Shown: positions 17,952-26,951 of the stretch, one piece after another
How positions within the stretch are numbered: the first letter of the stretch is position 1
Layout: every line of letters starts with the position of its first letter
NCBI RefSeq assembly: GCF_019880545.1
Contig: NZ_JAINVW010000001.1
Coordinates: 868,001-932,000 of the forward strand
Origin: Flagellimonas meishanensis
Lineage (GTDB): Bacteria > Bacteroidota > Bacteroidia > Flavobacteriales > Flavobacteriaceae
Direction: 5' to 3'
Length of the DNA: 64,000 bases
Made by a program: the position numbers and the translations under genes
Notes under the pieces: generated by a model
What the model was told of the DNA's origin: nothing
The model's input: the letters and a program-made list of their open reading frames with translations, nothing else
Databases searched by the model: none

Positions 17952-20900
17952 TTAAGCCGCTAGGTCCAATTGCTCTTTTTCCGCTTCCAGTTTTTTGAAT
18001 TGCCTCCTTTTTATCCTAACCTTGATCCGGTAGACCAAACTGAACAGGATGGGCACCACTATCAGCGTTAGGAAGGTGGCTACCAAGAGTCCGTAGATAA
18101 CGGTCCAGGCCAAAGGCCCCCAAAAGATTACGTTATCACCTCCAAAATAAATGTTGGGGTTGAACTCACTCATCAAAGTGAAGAAGTTGATGTTGAAGCC
18201 AGTTGCCAAAGGAATCAATCCCAGGATCGTGGTAATGGCCGTCAACAGAACGGGACGCAATCTTGCCTTTCCACCCTTTACCACGGCCTCAAGAAAATCC
18301 TCTGGTTCCAAAAGGTCATCCTCTTCCAGTTCCAGCACTACTTTTTTGCGGTCTATCAACAATTGGGTATAATCCAGAAGTACCACCCCATTGTTCACCA
18401 CAATACCTGCCAGTGAAATGATGCCCATCATGGTCATCATGATCACAAACGCACTTCCTGTGGCCACAATTCCACCAAAAACACCTATCAAGCTCAAGAA
18501 AATGGCCAACATGATGATTCCCGGTTTGGAAATGGAGTTGAATTGGAATATCAAAATGAAGAAAATAAGTCCAAGACCTGTAAAAAAGGCACCCATCAAA
18601 AAGGCCATCTGTTTGTTCTGCTCCTCAATTTGACCGGTATAGTCAATGCTGATACCGGAAGGCAAACCTTCAAAGTCATCCATTTCTTCCTGAATTTTGC
18701 TGACAATGGCACCTGCATCGGTATAACCCGGGGCCAGGGCGGAGTACACCGTAACCACCCGTTTGGTATCCCTATGCTTTATGGCACTGAACCCGGTGCT
18801 GTTCAATTGGTTCGCCACTGCAGAAACAGGTACTTCCTTGATTTGTCCCGAGGACGGGTCCCTGAACGTGATACGTTGGTTAAAGATGGCGCTTGTATTG
18901 TAGCGGTTCTCCTCGTTGAAACGAACGTAAATGTCATAATCCTCCCCATCTTCTTTATAGATGCCCGCTTTTGCACCGAAGATGGAGTTACGTAGCTGTT
19001 GTCCCACCTGACCTGTGGCCACGCCGAGTTCCCCGGCTTTTTTTCTGTCCACAGCGACCAGCATGGAGGGCTTCGACTTGTTCACGTCAATTTTGAGCTC
19101 ATCAATGCCCTGGATATTTTTGGAATTGATGAAGTTTCTCATTTCTTCGGCAGTGGCAATGAGCTCTGTATAGTCATCGCCCTCCAATTCTATATTTATG
19201 GGATAACCCGCCGGAGGTCCCACGGCATCTTTCTCAACAGAAATGGCCACACCAGGGTACACATCCTTGAGAGCTTCCTGGACCTTTTTCAGCAATTCGT
19301 TGCTATCCGCTCCCTCCCTAAATTTATACTCGCGCATGGTGGCCGTGATTTTCCCCCTATGCGGCATTTCGGCAGAGGAACCACCATCGGTTTGTGGATT
19401 TCCGGCACCTTCACCAACCTGGGACACGGCACTTTCGGTAAGGAAATTGTAGTCCCCGTGCAAGTACGCATCCTGATTGATGATGGTGTAAACGCGCTGC
19501 TCAATGTCTTTGGTGATCTCATTGGTCTTTTTGATATCGGTACCTTCAGGATACTCAATGTATACAATGATCTGGTTCGGGGTGTTGTCCGGAAAGAACT
19601 CCACCTTGGTCCTTTGGCTACCAACGGAGCCCCCAAAGCCCATAAAGGCAATAAAGAGCAGAGCAAAGGTTCCAACAGCGATAAAAATGGGTTTTCTGCC
19701 CGCAAGGGCATAGCGCAATGTTCTTTCATAAAACTTCTCCCAACGGGGTAAAACCCTATTTTGAAAACCATTGGCCCATCCTCTGAGAAACAGTCGGTAT
19801 CCCCACAGCAAAATTGCGGTTACCACCATCAGGGTGCCCAAAGCACGATATTCGCCTCCAAAGAGCATTATCAAAATACCAATGGCCGATATGATGGACG
19901 TGATGCGGATGATCTGCTTCAATGGCATTTTCTTGTCCTCTGTGGTCATGTAACGGGATACCAATACCGAATTGAAAAAGATGGCCACGAACAGCGATGA
20001 GCCCAAAACCACCGACAGGGTCACAGGAAAATAGATCATAAATTGCCCCATGACACCTGGCCACAACCCTAGCGGAACAAATGCCGCCACAGTGGTAAGT
20101 GTGGAGATGATAATGGGAAAGGCAATCTCACCGATCCCCTTTTTGGCAGCTTCAATTCTGGACATACCTTCCTCATCCATCAATCGATATACATTCTCCA
20201 CCACAACGATACCATTGTCCACCAACATACCCAATCCCATGATCAATCCAAACAAGATCATGGTGTTCATGGTATAGCCTAGTGTGTTCAGGATCATCAA
20301 TGACATGAACATGGACATGGGGATGGCAAAACCAACAAAAAGGGCATTTTTGAACCCAAGGAAGAACATCAAAACGGTAACCACCAAAATGATCCCGAAG
20401 ATGATGTTGTTCACCAAATCGTCCACTTGGCCAATGGTCTTGGACGATTGATCATTGGCAATGGTAACTTTTAGGTCCTGGGGGAACACGTTTTTGATTG
20501 CATCGTCCACGATTACCTGAACCTGCTCGGCTGCAGCAACCATGTTCTTCCCGGCACGTTTTTTCACATCCAGCATCACTACCGGATGTCCGAACTCCCT
20601 GGCGTAAGTGGTCTTGTCCTCCTCTTTGAAGGTGACCTCAGCTATGTCCTTCAGGTAGATTGGATTGTCATTTTCTGATTTGACCACAAAGTTTTCGAGA
20701 TCGCCCGGATCTTCAATCTCACCGACAATACGAATGGTCCTGCGCTGGCCACTTGCTATTAGGTTGCCTGCGGAAGTGGTTATGTTTTCATTGGCAATGG
20801 TGTTCACCACATCATTGAAGCTGACCTTGGCAGCCGTCATCTTGTAGATGTCCACCGCTACTTCAACCTCTTTTTCCTGCGCCCCACGAATATCCACTTG

Positions 20901-21461
20901 CTTTATTTCCTGCAAACCTTCAATCTCATCCTGAAGGTATTCCCCATATTCCTTGAGCTTTTCAACGGGATAGTCCCCAGAAATGTTAATGTTCAATATG
21001 GGAAACTCTTCGGACAGGCTGAGGTCAAAAACGTTGGGTTCCACTTTGGCACCGTTAAATGTTGGCCAATCTTCACTGGATGTTTTGGAATCCACTTCGT
21101 CCTTTACCTTTTGCAAAGCCCCTTCAACGGTTATCTTCTCATCAAACTCCACGATGATGATGGAATAATCCTCTTGGGATGTGGAAGTGATCTCCACCAC
21201 ATTGCTGACGGTTTTCAGCTCGTCCTCCAAGGGATCTGTAATGAGTTTTTCGATATCCTCGGCGGTGTTTCCTGGATATACAGAACTTATATAGATCTTG
21301 GTCTCCTTGATTTCAGGGAAATTTTCCCTGGGCATGCTGAAATAGGCCGATGCCCCAAGAAATAGGATCACCGCGATCAGCACATACATGGTGGTCTTGT
21401 TGTCAATAGCCCATGAGGCAAGTCTGAATTCCTTGTCTACACTTTTCTTTTGCTTACTCAT
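17952..21461 (-). CDS. RND-family efflux permease
   Basis: 1169 residues, slightly longer than AcrB-type pumps. It shows an N-terminal TM1, a large periplasmic porter loop, TM4 region GMLVDNGIVVVENVYRLMDEEGMSRIEAA, a second periplasmic loop, and a closing TM block (MMGIISLAGIVVNNGVVLLDYTQLLIDRKK). There is one Asp in the TM4 proton-relay motif (VDN). The additional membrane segments in the middle (about 515-555) are longer than usual. It is the last gene of the tetR-tolC-adaptor-pump operon and should drive proton-coupled efflux of drugs, bile-like compounds or lipids; the substrate is unknown. Confidence 0.93.
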   Translation of the reverse strand: MSKQKKSVDKEFRLASWAIDNKTTMYVLIAVILFLGASAYFSMPRENFPEIKETKIYISSVYPGNTAEDIEKLITDPLEDELKTVSNVVEITSTSQEDYSIIIVEFDEKITVEGALQKVKDEVDSKTSSEDWPTFNGAKVEPNVFDLSLSEEFPILNINISGDYPVEKLKEYGEYLQDEIEGLQEIKQVDIRGAQEKEVEVAVDIYKMTAAKVSFNDVVNTIANENITTSAGNLIASGQRRTIRIVGEIEDPGDLENFVVKSENDNPIYLKDIAEVTFKEEDKTTYAREFGHPVVMLDVKKRAGKNMVAAAEQVQVIVDDAIKNVFPQDLKVTIANDQSSKTIGQVDDLVNNIIFGIILVVTVLMFFLGFKNALFVGFAIPMSMFMSLMILNTLGYTMNTMILFGLIMGLGMLVDNGIVVVENVYRLMDEEGMSRIEAAKKGIGEIAFPIIISTLTTVAAFVPLGLWPGVMGQFMIYFPVTLSVVLGSSLFVAIFFNSVLVSRYMTTEDKKMPLKQIIRITSIISAIGILIMLFGGEYRALGTLMVVTAILLWGYRLFLRGWANGFQNRVLPRWEKFYERTLRYALAGRKPIFIAVGTFALLFIAFMGFGGSVGSQRTKVEFFPDNTPNQIIVYIEYPEGTDIKKTNEITKDIEQRVYTIINQDAYLHGDYNFLTESAVSQVGEGAGNPQTDGGSSAEMPHRGKITATMREYKFREGADSNELLKKVQEALKDVYPGVAISVEKDAVGPPAGYPINIELEGDDYTELIATAEEMRNFINSKNIQGIDELKIDVNKSKPSMLVAVDRKKAGELGVATGQVGQQLRNSIFGAKAGIYKEDGEDYDIYVRFNEENRYNTSAIFNQRITFRDPSSGQIKEVPVSAVANQLNSTGFSAIKHRDTKRVVTVYSALAPGYTDAGAIVSKIQEEMDDFEGLPSGISIDYTGQIEEQNKQMAFLMGAFFTGLGLIFFILIFQFNSISKPGIIMLAIFLSLIGVFGGIVATGSAFVIMMTMMGIISLAGIVVNNGVVLLDYTQLLIDRKKVVLELEEDDLLEPEDFLEAVVKGGKARLRPVLLTAITTILGLIPLATGFNINFFTLMSEFNPNIYFGGDNVIFWGPLAWTVIYGLLVATFLTLIVVPILFSLVYRIKVRIKRRQFKKLEAEKEQLDLAA

Positions 21462-21470
21462 AATGTTTGG

Positions 21471-22646
21471 CTATATGTTGTTCTTGATCTTTACTTGCTG
21501 TCCTTCTTTCACGCTTCTTGCGCCTTCGTCGATAATGCCGTCGCCCACATTTACTCCAGAGAGCACCTCCACGTAATCTCCTTGTGTCTTCCCTGTTTTG
21601 ATGACCACTTTTTTGGCGATGGGTTCAGAGGAAATGGAATCGGCGTCCACCAAATACACGTACTGCTCCCCATCGGCATTTTCCGAAACAATGCTCTGTG
21701 GGATCAAAATGGCATTCTCGCTGGTATAGTCGTTGATCATTACCTTGGCGGTCAGATTTGGTTTAATTTTTCCATCATTGCTTGGAACCGGAATTTCGGC
21801 TGTGAACGAACGGTTGCTCGGATTGATGAAATTTCCTGTCTGCCTGATCTTGGTTTGCACACTATCCCCCAAAATCGGGAAATAAACACGCACATCTTTA
21901 CCTGGGGTAACATTTGTTAAATGGCTTTCGGGGACTTCCACTTCAATATACATATTGGAAAGGTTGACTATCCTAAAAACCTCTGATCCCTGTCCAGGAG
22001 CTACCACGGTGCCCTGATCTTTGATTACATCGTCGATAATACCTGCAAATGGTGCCCGAATGGTGGATTTTGCGAGCTGGCTCTCCATTTGTTTTACGGC
22101 ACTTTCCTGGGCCTCATAGTTGGTTTTGGCTTGCAGGTATTGGATTTCGGAACCAATGTTCTGTTCCCAAAGTCTTTTTTGACGTTCAAAGGTGGTCTTG
22201 GCAAGTGCTGCCTGCGTCCTCATTTGGGCCAGGCTACTGGAAAGTCCACCATCATCAATGGAGGCCAAAAGCTGTCCTTTTGCCACGCTTTGACCTTCTT
22301 TTACATATATGCGATAGAGGGTCCCGGCCATTTCTGGATAAATGAGCACATTTTGCTTGGTCATCACATCGCCCTGCAGTTCCAAATAGTGGTCAAACTT
22401 TTGCGGTTGGGCCTGTATGGTGGTCACCAAGGGCAGTTTGGCATTGTCATCCAACTGGGCTATTACGGAATCAAGGGTCTTAAGGTCGGATTCCAACGCT
22501 TTTTGCTGTTGGGAAATTTCTGCCTGTTTGGCACGGATTGCCTCCAGGTCCTGTGTGGCAATGACACTTTCCAGGGAATTATTGCCGCTGTTACCACAGG
22601 ATGCCAAAAGGATTCCGGTAAGTACTATATATATTGTTCGTTTCAT
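21471..22646 (-). CDS. RND efflux periplasmic adaptor (membrane fusion lipoprotein)
   Basis: 391 residues. Lipoprotein signal MKRTIYIVLTGILLASC with lipidated Cys17, then a coiled-coil hairpin (residues about 27-60 and 120-200 rich in Q/K/E), split lipoyl half-motifs (LYRIYVKEGQSVAKGQLLASID and STIRAPFAGIIDDV), beta-barrel and membrane-proximal domains. It bridges the RND pump and the TolC-like channel. It lies 9 bases upstream of the pump gene and 19 bases after the tolC-like gene. Confidence 0.93.
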   Translation of the reverse strand: MKRTIYIVLTGILLASCGNSGNNSLESVIATQDLEAIRAKQAEISQQQKALESDLKTLDSVIAQLDDNAKLPLVTTIQAQPQKFDHYLELQGDVMTKQNVLIYPEMAGTLYRIYVKEGQSVAKGQLLASIDDGGLSSSLAQMRTQAALAKTTFERQKRLWEQNIGSEIQYLQAKTNYEAQESAVKQMESQLAKSTIRAPFAGIIDDVIKDQGTVVAPGQGSEVFRIVNLSNMYIEVEVPESHLTNVTPGKDVRVYFPILGDSVQTKIRQTGNFINPSNRSFTAEIPVPSNDGKIKPNLTAKVMINDYTSENAILIPQSIVSENADGEQYVYLVDADSISSEPIAKKVVIKTGKTQGDYVEVLSGVNVGDGIIDEGARSVKEGQQVKIKNNI

Positions 22647-22665
22647 GATGGTGTGGATTATGCGT

Positions 22666-24000
22666 TTATTGATTTAGAATAGTTTCCAGTTCGGTTTTTT
22701 TGTTGATCACGGAGACCATGGATTGCAGGTATTCCTGTTGTGTGGAATAAAGCTGTGTTTGGGCCTGTCTTAGCTCAAAACTGGTCGCCAGGCCTTCGGC
22801 GTATTTGATTTGGTTCTTGTTCTCTATGCGTTCTGCCAGCTCCAAGTTCTGTTTGGAGGTGCCATATTCCTCAATTGCCAAAATGTAATCGCTTTTGGCG
22901 CTTTCCAACTGTAGCCGTATTTGTTCCTGGGCCTCGGTGAATTGGGTCTTGGCCTTTTCCAGGGCAATTTTGGCGCGCTGGGTACTGGCACTTCTTCCCA
23001 AGGAACTAAAAATGGGGATACTCAAGTCAAATCCTAGGACCGAGGATTCAAACCAGGGTTGTCCGCTGCTCAGAAAATTGAATCGGTCACTGAAGGAGTT
23101 GCCCCCATAGTTTACAAAAGCGTTCAGGGTGGGCAACGCCCGGCTCTTGGCCAACTTCAGCTCAAAGAATCGCTGTTGGTTCAGATTTTGGGCCAGTTTG
23201 TAGTCCACGTTGTTTTCAATGTTGAACTCAGAATCCAATAGTCCCAGGTCAATCTGTTTTTTGGTAAGGTCATCTAGATTCTCTGTGAGCAATGTTTCAT
23301 TTTCAATCGGCAGACCCATGACCAAATTGAGCATTTGGAGTGTGATTTTCTCCAAACGCTGGGCATTCTTCAATTGATTTTCCACTGAGGAAAGTGTTAT
23401 CTGTAGTTGGTCCACACTTTCTTCATCCCCAAGGCCATTTTCATAAATGCGCTTGGTCTCGTAGAGATTCTTTTCGAGCGTAGCTTTGTTCTTTTCAAAA
23501 ATGGCAACACTCTCTTTTGCCAAAAGTACATTGCCATAGGCCTCAACAACCGCTTTTCTGACCTCGAGGTCGGTTTTTTCCTTGTTGTTACGACTGTAGC
23601 TCAAAAAAGTCTTTGTGGCCTGTACCCCAACAATGTAAGAGCCGTCGAATATTTGCTGTTTCAATGTGGCCGTTGCGGTTGCCGATTGGGGCTGGCCAAA
23701 CACGACTTCTTCAAAGGTGCCGGGTTCTCCACCAAAAAACTCCGCGGGAATCTGGGCCACGGGCTGGATCAATTGATTTTGGTAACCAATGGCACCCGAA
23801 ATCTGGGGCAGGCCCGTTGCAATGGTTTCCCATTTTTGCTTTTGGGCATCCACCAAATCCCTTGAGGCATTCATTGCACTGTAGTTATTTTCCATGGCAT
23901 GGGCAATGGCTTCGTCCAAACTGAAACTGTTGTTGGGAGTGTCCTGTGCCCATGATGACCATGACAATATTATGAGTAAGGTGATAAGGGTTGATCGCAT
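22666..24000 (-). CDS. TolC-family outer-membrane efflux channel
   Basis: 444 residues with signal peptide MRSTLITLLIILSWSSWAQ. Two OEP repeats are visible as long helical stretches (FSLDEAIAHAMENNYSAMNASRDLVDAQ and KALEKAKTQFTE-like regions) ending with ALEKAKTQFTEAQEQIRLQLESAKSDY. It forms the trimeric exit duct for the RND pump encoded two genes downstream. Its ATG immediately follows the TetR stop (no gap). Confidence 0.93.
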   Translation of the reverse strand: MRSTLITLLIILSWSSWAQDTPNNSFSLDEAIAHAMENNYSAMNASRDLVDAQKQKWETIATGLPQISGAIGYQNQLIQPVAQIPAEFFGGEPGTFEEVVFGQPQSATATATLKQQIFDGSYIVGVQATKTFLSYSRNNKEKTDLEVRKAVVEAYGNVLLAKESVAIFEKNKATLEKNLYETKRIYENGLGDEESVDQLQITLSSVENQLKNAQRLEKITLQMLNLVMGLPIENETLLTENLDDLTKKQIDLGLLDSEFNIENNVDYKLAQNLNQQRFFELKLAKSRALPTLNAFVNYGGNSFSDRFNFLSSGQPWFESSVLGFDLSIPIFSSLGRSASTQRAKIALEKAKTQFTEAQEQIRLQLESAKSDYILAIEEYGTSKQNLELAERIENKNQIKYAEGLATSFELRQAQTQLYSTQQEYLQSMVSVINKKTELETILNQ

Positions 24001-24606
24001 TTATTCTTGATTTGAATTGATGATTGAGTTCAATATTTTCCTACCCTGCGGGGTAACAATGCCCCTGATGTGGTATTCCAGGTAAAAATCCATTAGTTGT
24101 GGCATGGAAAAGATGTGTGTTGGGAAAATGTCGTTGTCCTTAATGCAGGTGACCCCTGAAAAATAGATCCTCGCCACAAACTCCACGTTCAGGTTGTCCC
24201 TATAGATTCCCATGGCAATACCGCGCTTTATGTTGTCCACCACACACTCCAACATCACCTCGTACTGCCGCTGCTTCAAGGTATTGTGTATCTTGGGATA
24301 GTACTTCTGCAGCTGGTACTGGGGTGAGGACTTCTCATCTTTGAGATGGAGCATGACGAATTTTTTTATTTCGTACAGTTCTTCAATAGGGTTTTTTCGT
24401 TGGTCCATGATCACATCTATACCATCCGAGATAAAACAGAACAGGTTCAGGGTACATTCCTCCACCAATTGCGTCTTGTTCTCAAAATGGGAATAGATGG
24501 TCTTTTTTGATATGCCCATTTCATTGGCAAGATCATCCATGGTGACACTCTTGAATCCAAGATTCAGGAACATGTCGGTTGCTTTTTGTAAAATCTTCTC
24601 CTTCAT
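24001..24606 (-). CDS. TetR/AcrR-family regulator of the efflux operon
   Basis: 201 residues. N-terminal TetR helix-turn-helix: KATDMFLNLGFKSVTMDDLANEMGISKKTIYSHFENKTQLVEE (residues about 8-50). The C-terminal ligand domain is unspecific. It is the first gene of the efflux operon and an inverted repeat overlapping the operon promoter lies just upstream, so it most likely represses its own operon until a pump substrate binds. Confidence 0.93.
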   Translation of the reverse strand: MKEKILQKATDMFLNLGFKSVTMDDLANEMGISKKTIYSHFENKTQLVEECTLNLFCFISDGIDVIMDQRKNPIEELYEIKKFVMLHLKDEKSSPQYQLQKYYPKIHNTLKQRQYEVMLECVVDNIKRGIAMGIYRDNLNVEFVARIYFSGVTCIKDNDIFPTHIFSMPQLMDFYLEYHIRGIVTPQGRKILNSIINSNQE

Positions 24607-24614
24607 ACGGGCCG

Positions 24615-24654
24615 CTAAAGTAGCGAGGAAACTTTAAAAACAAAAAAAGTTTCC
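24615..24654 (-). promoter_or_regulatory. Promoter and TetR-type operator of the efflux operon
   Basis: Minus strand: -33 TTTG (24641-24644), 18-base gap, -7 TACTTTAG (24615-24622). An inverted repeat with 9-bp arms, GGAAACTTT (24627-24635) and AAAGTTTCC (24646-24654), spans the -33 element and the spacer. This layout is that of a repressor site blocking its own promoter. Confidence 0.7.
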
Positions 24655-24828
24655 AAGGTTTTACATTTTTTTAACGTATGCCCAACATCTTGTTTTCAAA
24701 GAGGCCAGTCCACAAAAGAATGACGAAGCAGGAGTGCCTTTTTGGACCGAGTCATATTTTTGGCATTCAAGCTCCAGAAAAACGATCTGTACTGATGTCG
24801 GTGCCTTTGTTCCTTTGGTCTTTTCTCG

Positions 24829-25251
24829 CTAGGTATCATGATTTTCGTTTTTGATTCGTTCCACATAGGCCTTGTAGGCTTCCTCGCCTTCCTCTTTCCA
24901 GAATTTTTCATAATGTTTCCATTCTTCAAAATCCCTGCGCAAGGAACCACATCGGTTTGACGCTTTGTGCCTTCCTTGTTTACTGGAGCTGCCTTTGCTT
25001 TTTCCGCCACCTCCTCCAAAGCCAAAAAGGAGCTTGGCCATCACCATTATGCCAAAGGCTTGCCAATAGTTGATGGTGGACAGTCCAAAAAGGTCTGGCA
25101 TAAGCCAGTTCCATAGGTACATGAGCACATAAATTGCCAGTAAAAAGAGTACTGTAAAAATCAGTACCATCATAAAAACTTTTATGATTTTCTTTAAATA
25201 GTGTTCTGCTTTTCTTTCCATTCTGCTTTCTATATCTCTTGTATGTTCCAT
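24829..25251 (-). CDS. Small membrane protein paired with ECF sigma factor
   Basis: 140 residues. A charged N-terminus is followed by two membrane segments (about residues 22-50 and 62-78), a glycine-rich linker (GFGGGGGKSKG) and a charged helical C-terminus (DFEEWKHYEKFWKEEGEEAYKAYVERI). The gene overlaps the 3' end of the sigma-factor gene by 22 bases, so it is co-translated. Flavobacterial genomes often pair such proteins with ECF sigma factors; an anti-sigma-like role is inference because no zinc-finger anti-sigma motif is present. Confidence 0.75.
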   Translation of the reverse strand: MEHTRDIESRMERKAEHYLKKIIKVFMMVLIFTVLFLLAIYVLMYLWNWLMPDLFGLSTINYWQAFGIMVMAKLLFGFGGGGGKSKGSSSKQGRHKASNRCGSLRRDFEEWKHYEKFWKEEGEEAYKAYVERIKNENHDT

Positions 25252-25799
25252 AACTGATTGTTTTTAGATTCTTTAATGTTTTCTAAATTTTTTGATAATA
25301 GTGAAAGGGCGCGATGCCTTCTGGACATTAGGGTCCCGGAGGGGATGCCTGTCCGTGTTGCTATTTCTTTATAGGAGTAACCTTCAAAATCCACTGCAAT
25401 GATGATATCCCTATATGGAGCTTTCAATTCGGTGACGGCAGTTTTAAGGGCCGCTTCCATTTCTGGTGCGTACGAATTGTCCGCAGCACCATAAAATAGT
25501 TCCGCAAAATCCCGCCATTGGAGATCAATGTCCTCGCTGGAATATTTTCTTTCCGGTCGGCCTCGCATAATGTCTATGATCCTATTTCTTATGGCACTAT
25601 AAACAAAGCCACCAATGTTATTGATTGGCAGTATGTCATCAGCCTTGGAGAACACGCGCAGCGCGACATCCTGCACAATGTCCTCCGCATCCCGCTCCGA
25701 GGTGTCCCGTATCTTGGATTGCACATAGGACCTCAACGAATGATATTCATCATTGAAAAAAGCCGTTAAGTTGTTCCTGTTCTCTGTTTTGGATGCCAT
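25230..25799 (-). CDS. ECF-type RNA polymerase sigma factor
   Basis: 189 residues. Sigma-70 region 2 is visible at RSYVQSKIRDTSERDAEDIVQDVALRVFSKADD...GGFVYSAIRNRIIDIMRG, and region 4 as AVTELKAPYRDIIIAVDFEGYSYKEIATRTGIPSGTLMSRRHRALSLL. It should recruit RNA polymerase to its own regulon. The downstream overlapping membrane protein gene is the candidate regulator. Confidence 0.92.
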   Translation of the reverse strand: MASKTENRNNLTAFFNDEYHSLRSYVQSKIRDTSERDAEDIVQDVALRVFSKADDILPINNIGGFVYSAIRNRIIDIMRGRPERKYSSEDIDLQWRDFAELFYGAADNSYAPEMEAALKTAVTELKAPYRDIIIAVDFEGYSYKEIATRTGIPSGTLMSRRHRALSLLSKNLENIKESKNNQLWNIQEI

Positions 25800-25967
25800 T
25801 TTAATAAAGGCTGGTTGTGTTCCTCATCTCTAAAGACGAATGATTTCAAATCTATTGCATTTTATGGGCAACTTTTTTTTTCAATTGATGGAATTCGTGA
25901 ATCATCAACCCAAATGATTCATGAAATGGCAGGTTAGATTTTGGTTTTTTGCACGTATTTTTGGCCC

Positions 25968-26951
25968 ATGGCAGATTCCAACACCATTGAACAGTACCGG
26001 ACCAAGTTCATCGCACAGCTTGAAGCTAGGATTCAACTTTCCGAACCCAAGAATCTTTACGAACCCATCCAATACATATTGGGTCTGGGCGGAAAGCGCT
26101 TGCGGCCCGTTTTGACGCTGATGGCCGTGGAGCTTTTTGGAGGAAAGGCCGAAGCGGGCATGGATGCTGCCCTGGCTGTGGAAATGTTCCATAACTTTTC
26201 GTTGATGCATGATGACATCATGGATGATGCCCCCCTGAGAAGGGGAAAGACCACCGTCCATGAAAAATGGGATGTGAAAACGGGCATACTCTCTGGGGAC
26301 GCCATGTTGATATTGGCCTATCAGTTTTTTGAAAGCTATCCACCCGAGGTTTTCAAGGAGCTCTCGAAGCTTTTCAGCCAAACGGCAATTGAGGTTTGTG
26401 AGGGCCAACAATATGATGTGGACTTTGAGACACGTTGGGATGTGACCATTCCGGAGTACCTCAAAATGATTGAATACAAAACTTCCGTATTGGTTGCCGC
26501 AGCGTTGAAAATGGGTGCGATTGTCGCCAATGCGCCAAAGGAGGATGCGGAGGCCATTTATGGCTTTGGAAAGAACTTGGGGATTGCCTTTCAATTGCAG
26601 GACGATTATCTGGATGCTTTCGGAGACCCCAAAACCTTTGGCAAACAAGTGGGCGGGGATATCATGGAAAACAAAAAAACCTTTCTCTATTTAACATCCA
26701 TTGGGAAAGGAACAAAAGAACAGCGGGAAAGTTTGCTCCATCTCTATTCTATTAAACCAAAGGACCCGACCGCCAAGGTGGAAACAGTGAAATCCATATT
26801 TGAGGAGTGCGGTGCGGTGGAGGCCACCAAAGCTGAAATAAAATCCTTTACGCAAAAGGCTTTTGACACGCTGGAGAGGATGAGACTTTCAGAAGCTAAT
26901 AAAGGACTTTTGTTGCAATTCGGAAAAAATTTGATGCAGCGTACCGTTTAA
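25968..26951 (+). CDS. Polyprenyl (GGPP-type) diphosphate synthase
   Basis: 327 residues from the ATG at 25968; nine further upstream residues are possible but unlikely. First Asp-rich motif DDIMD at 82-86 with no two-residue insertion, followed by RRGKTTVH; second motif DDYLD at 212-216; GGKRLRP at 41-47. It elongates IPP onto allylic diphosphates. The next gene, convergent with a 4-base overlap, is lycopene cyclase, which favours geranylgeranyl diphosphate for carotenoids (crtE-like). A Phe five residues before the first motif leaves farnesyl diphosphate possible. Confidence 0.88.
   Translation: MADSNTIEQYRTKFIAQLEARIQLSEPKNLYEPIQYILGLGGKRLRPVLTLMAVELFGGKAEAGMDAALAVEMFHNFSLMHDDIMDDAPLRRGKTTVHEKWDVKTGILSGDAMLILAYQFFESYPPEVFKELSKLFSQTAIEVCEGQQYDVDFETRWDVTIPEYLKMIEYKTSVLVAAALKMGAIVANAPKEDAEAIYGFGKNLGIAFQLQDDYLDAFGDPKTFGKQVGGDIMENKKTFLYLTSIGKGTKEQRESLLHLYSIKPKDPTAKVETVKSIFEECGAVEATKAEIKSFTQKAFDTLERMRLSEANKGLLLQFGKNLMQRTV

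Noticed and set aside
24696..25025. 109-codon minus-strand ORF
   Set aside because: Mostly overlaps the better supported small membrane protein in another frame; composition is basic and unlike a real protein.
25905..26648. 247-codon minus-strand ORF
   Set aside because: Antisense shadow of the polyprenyl synthase, whose Asp-rich motifs are clear on the plus strand.
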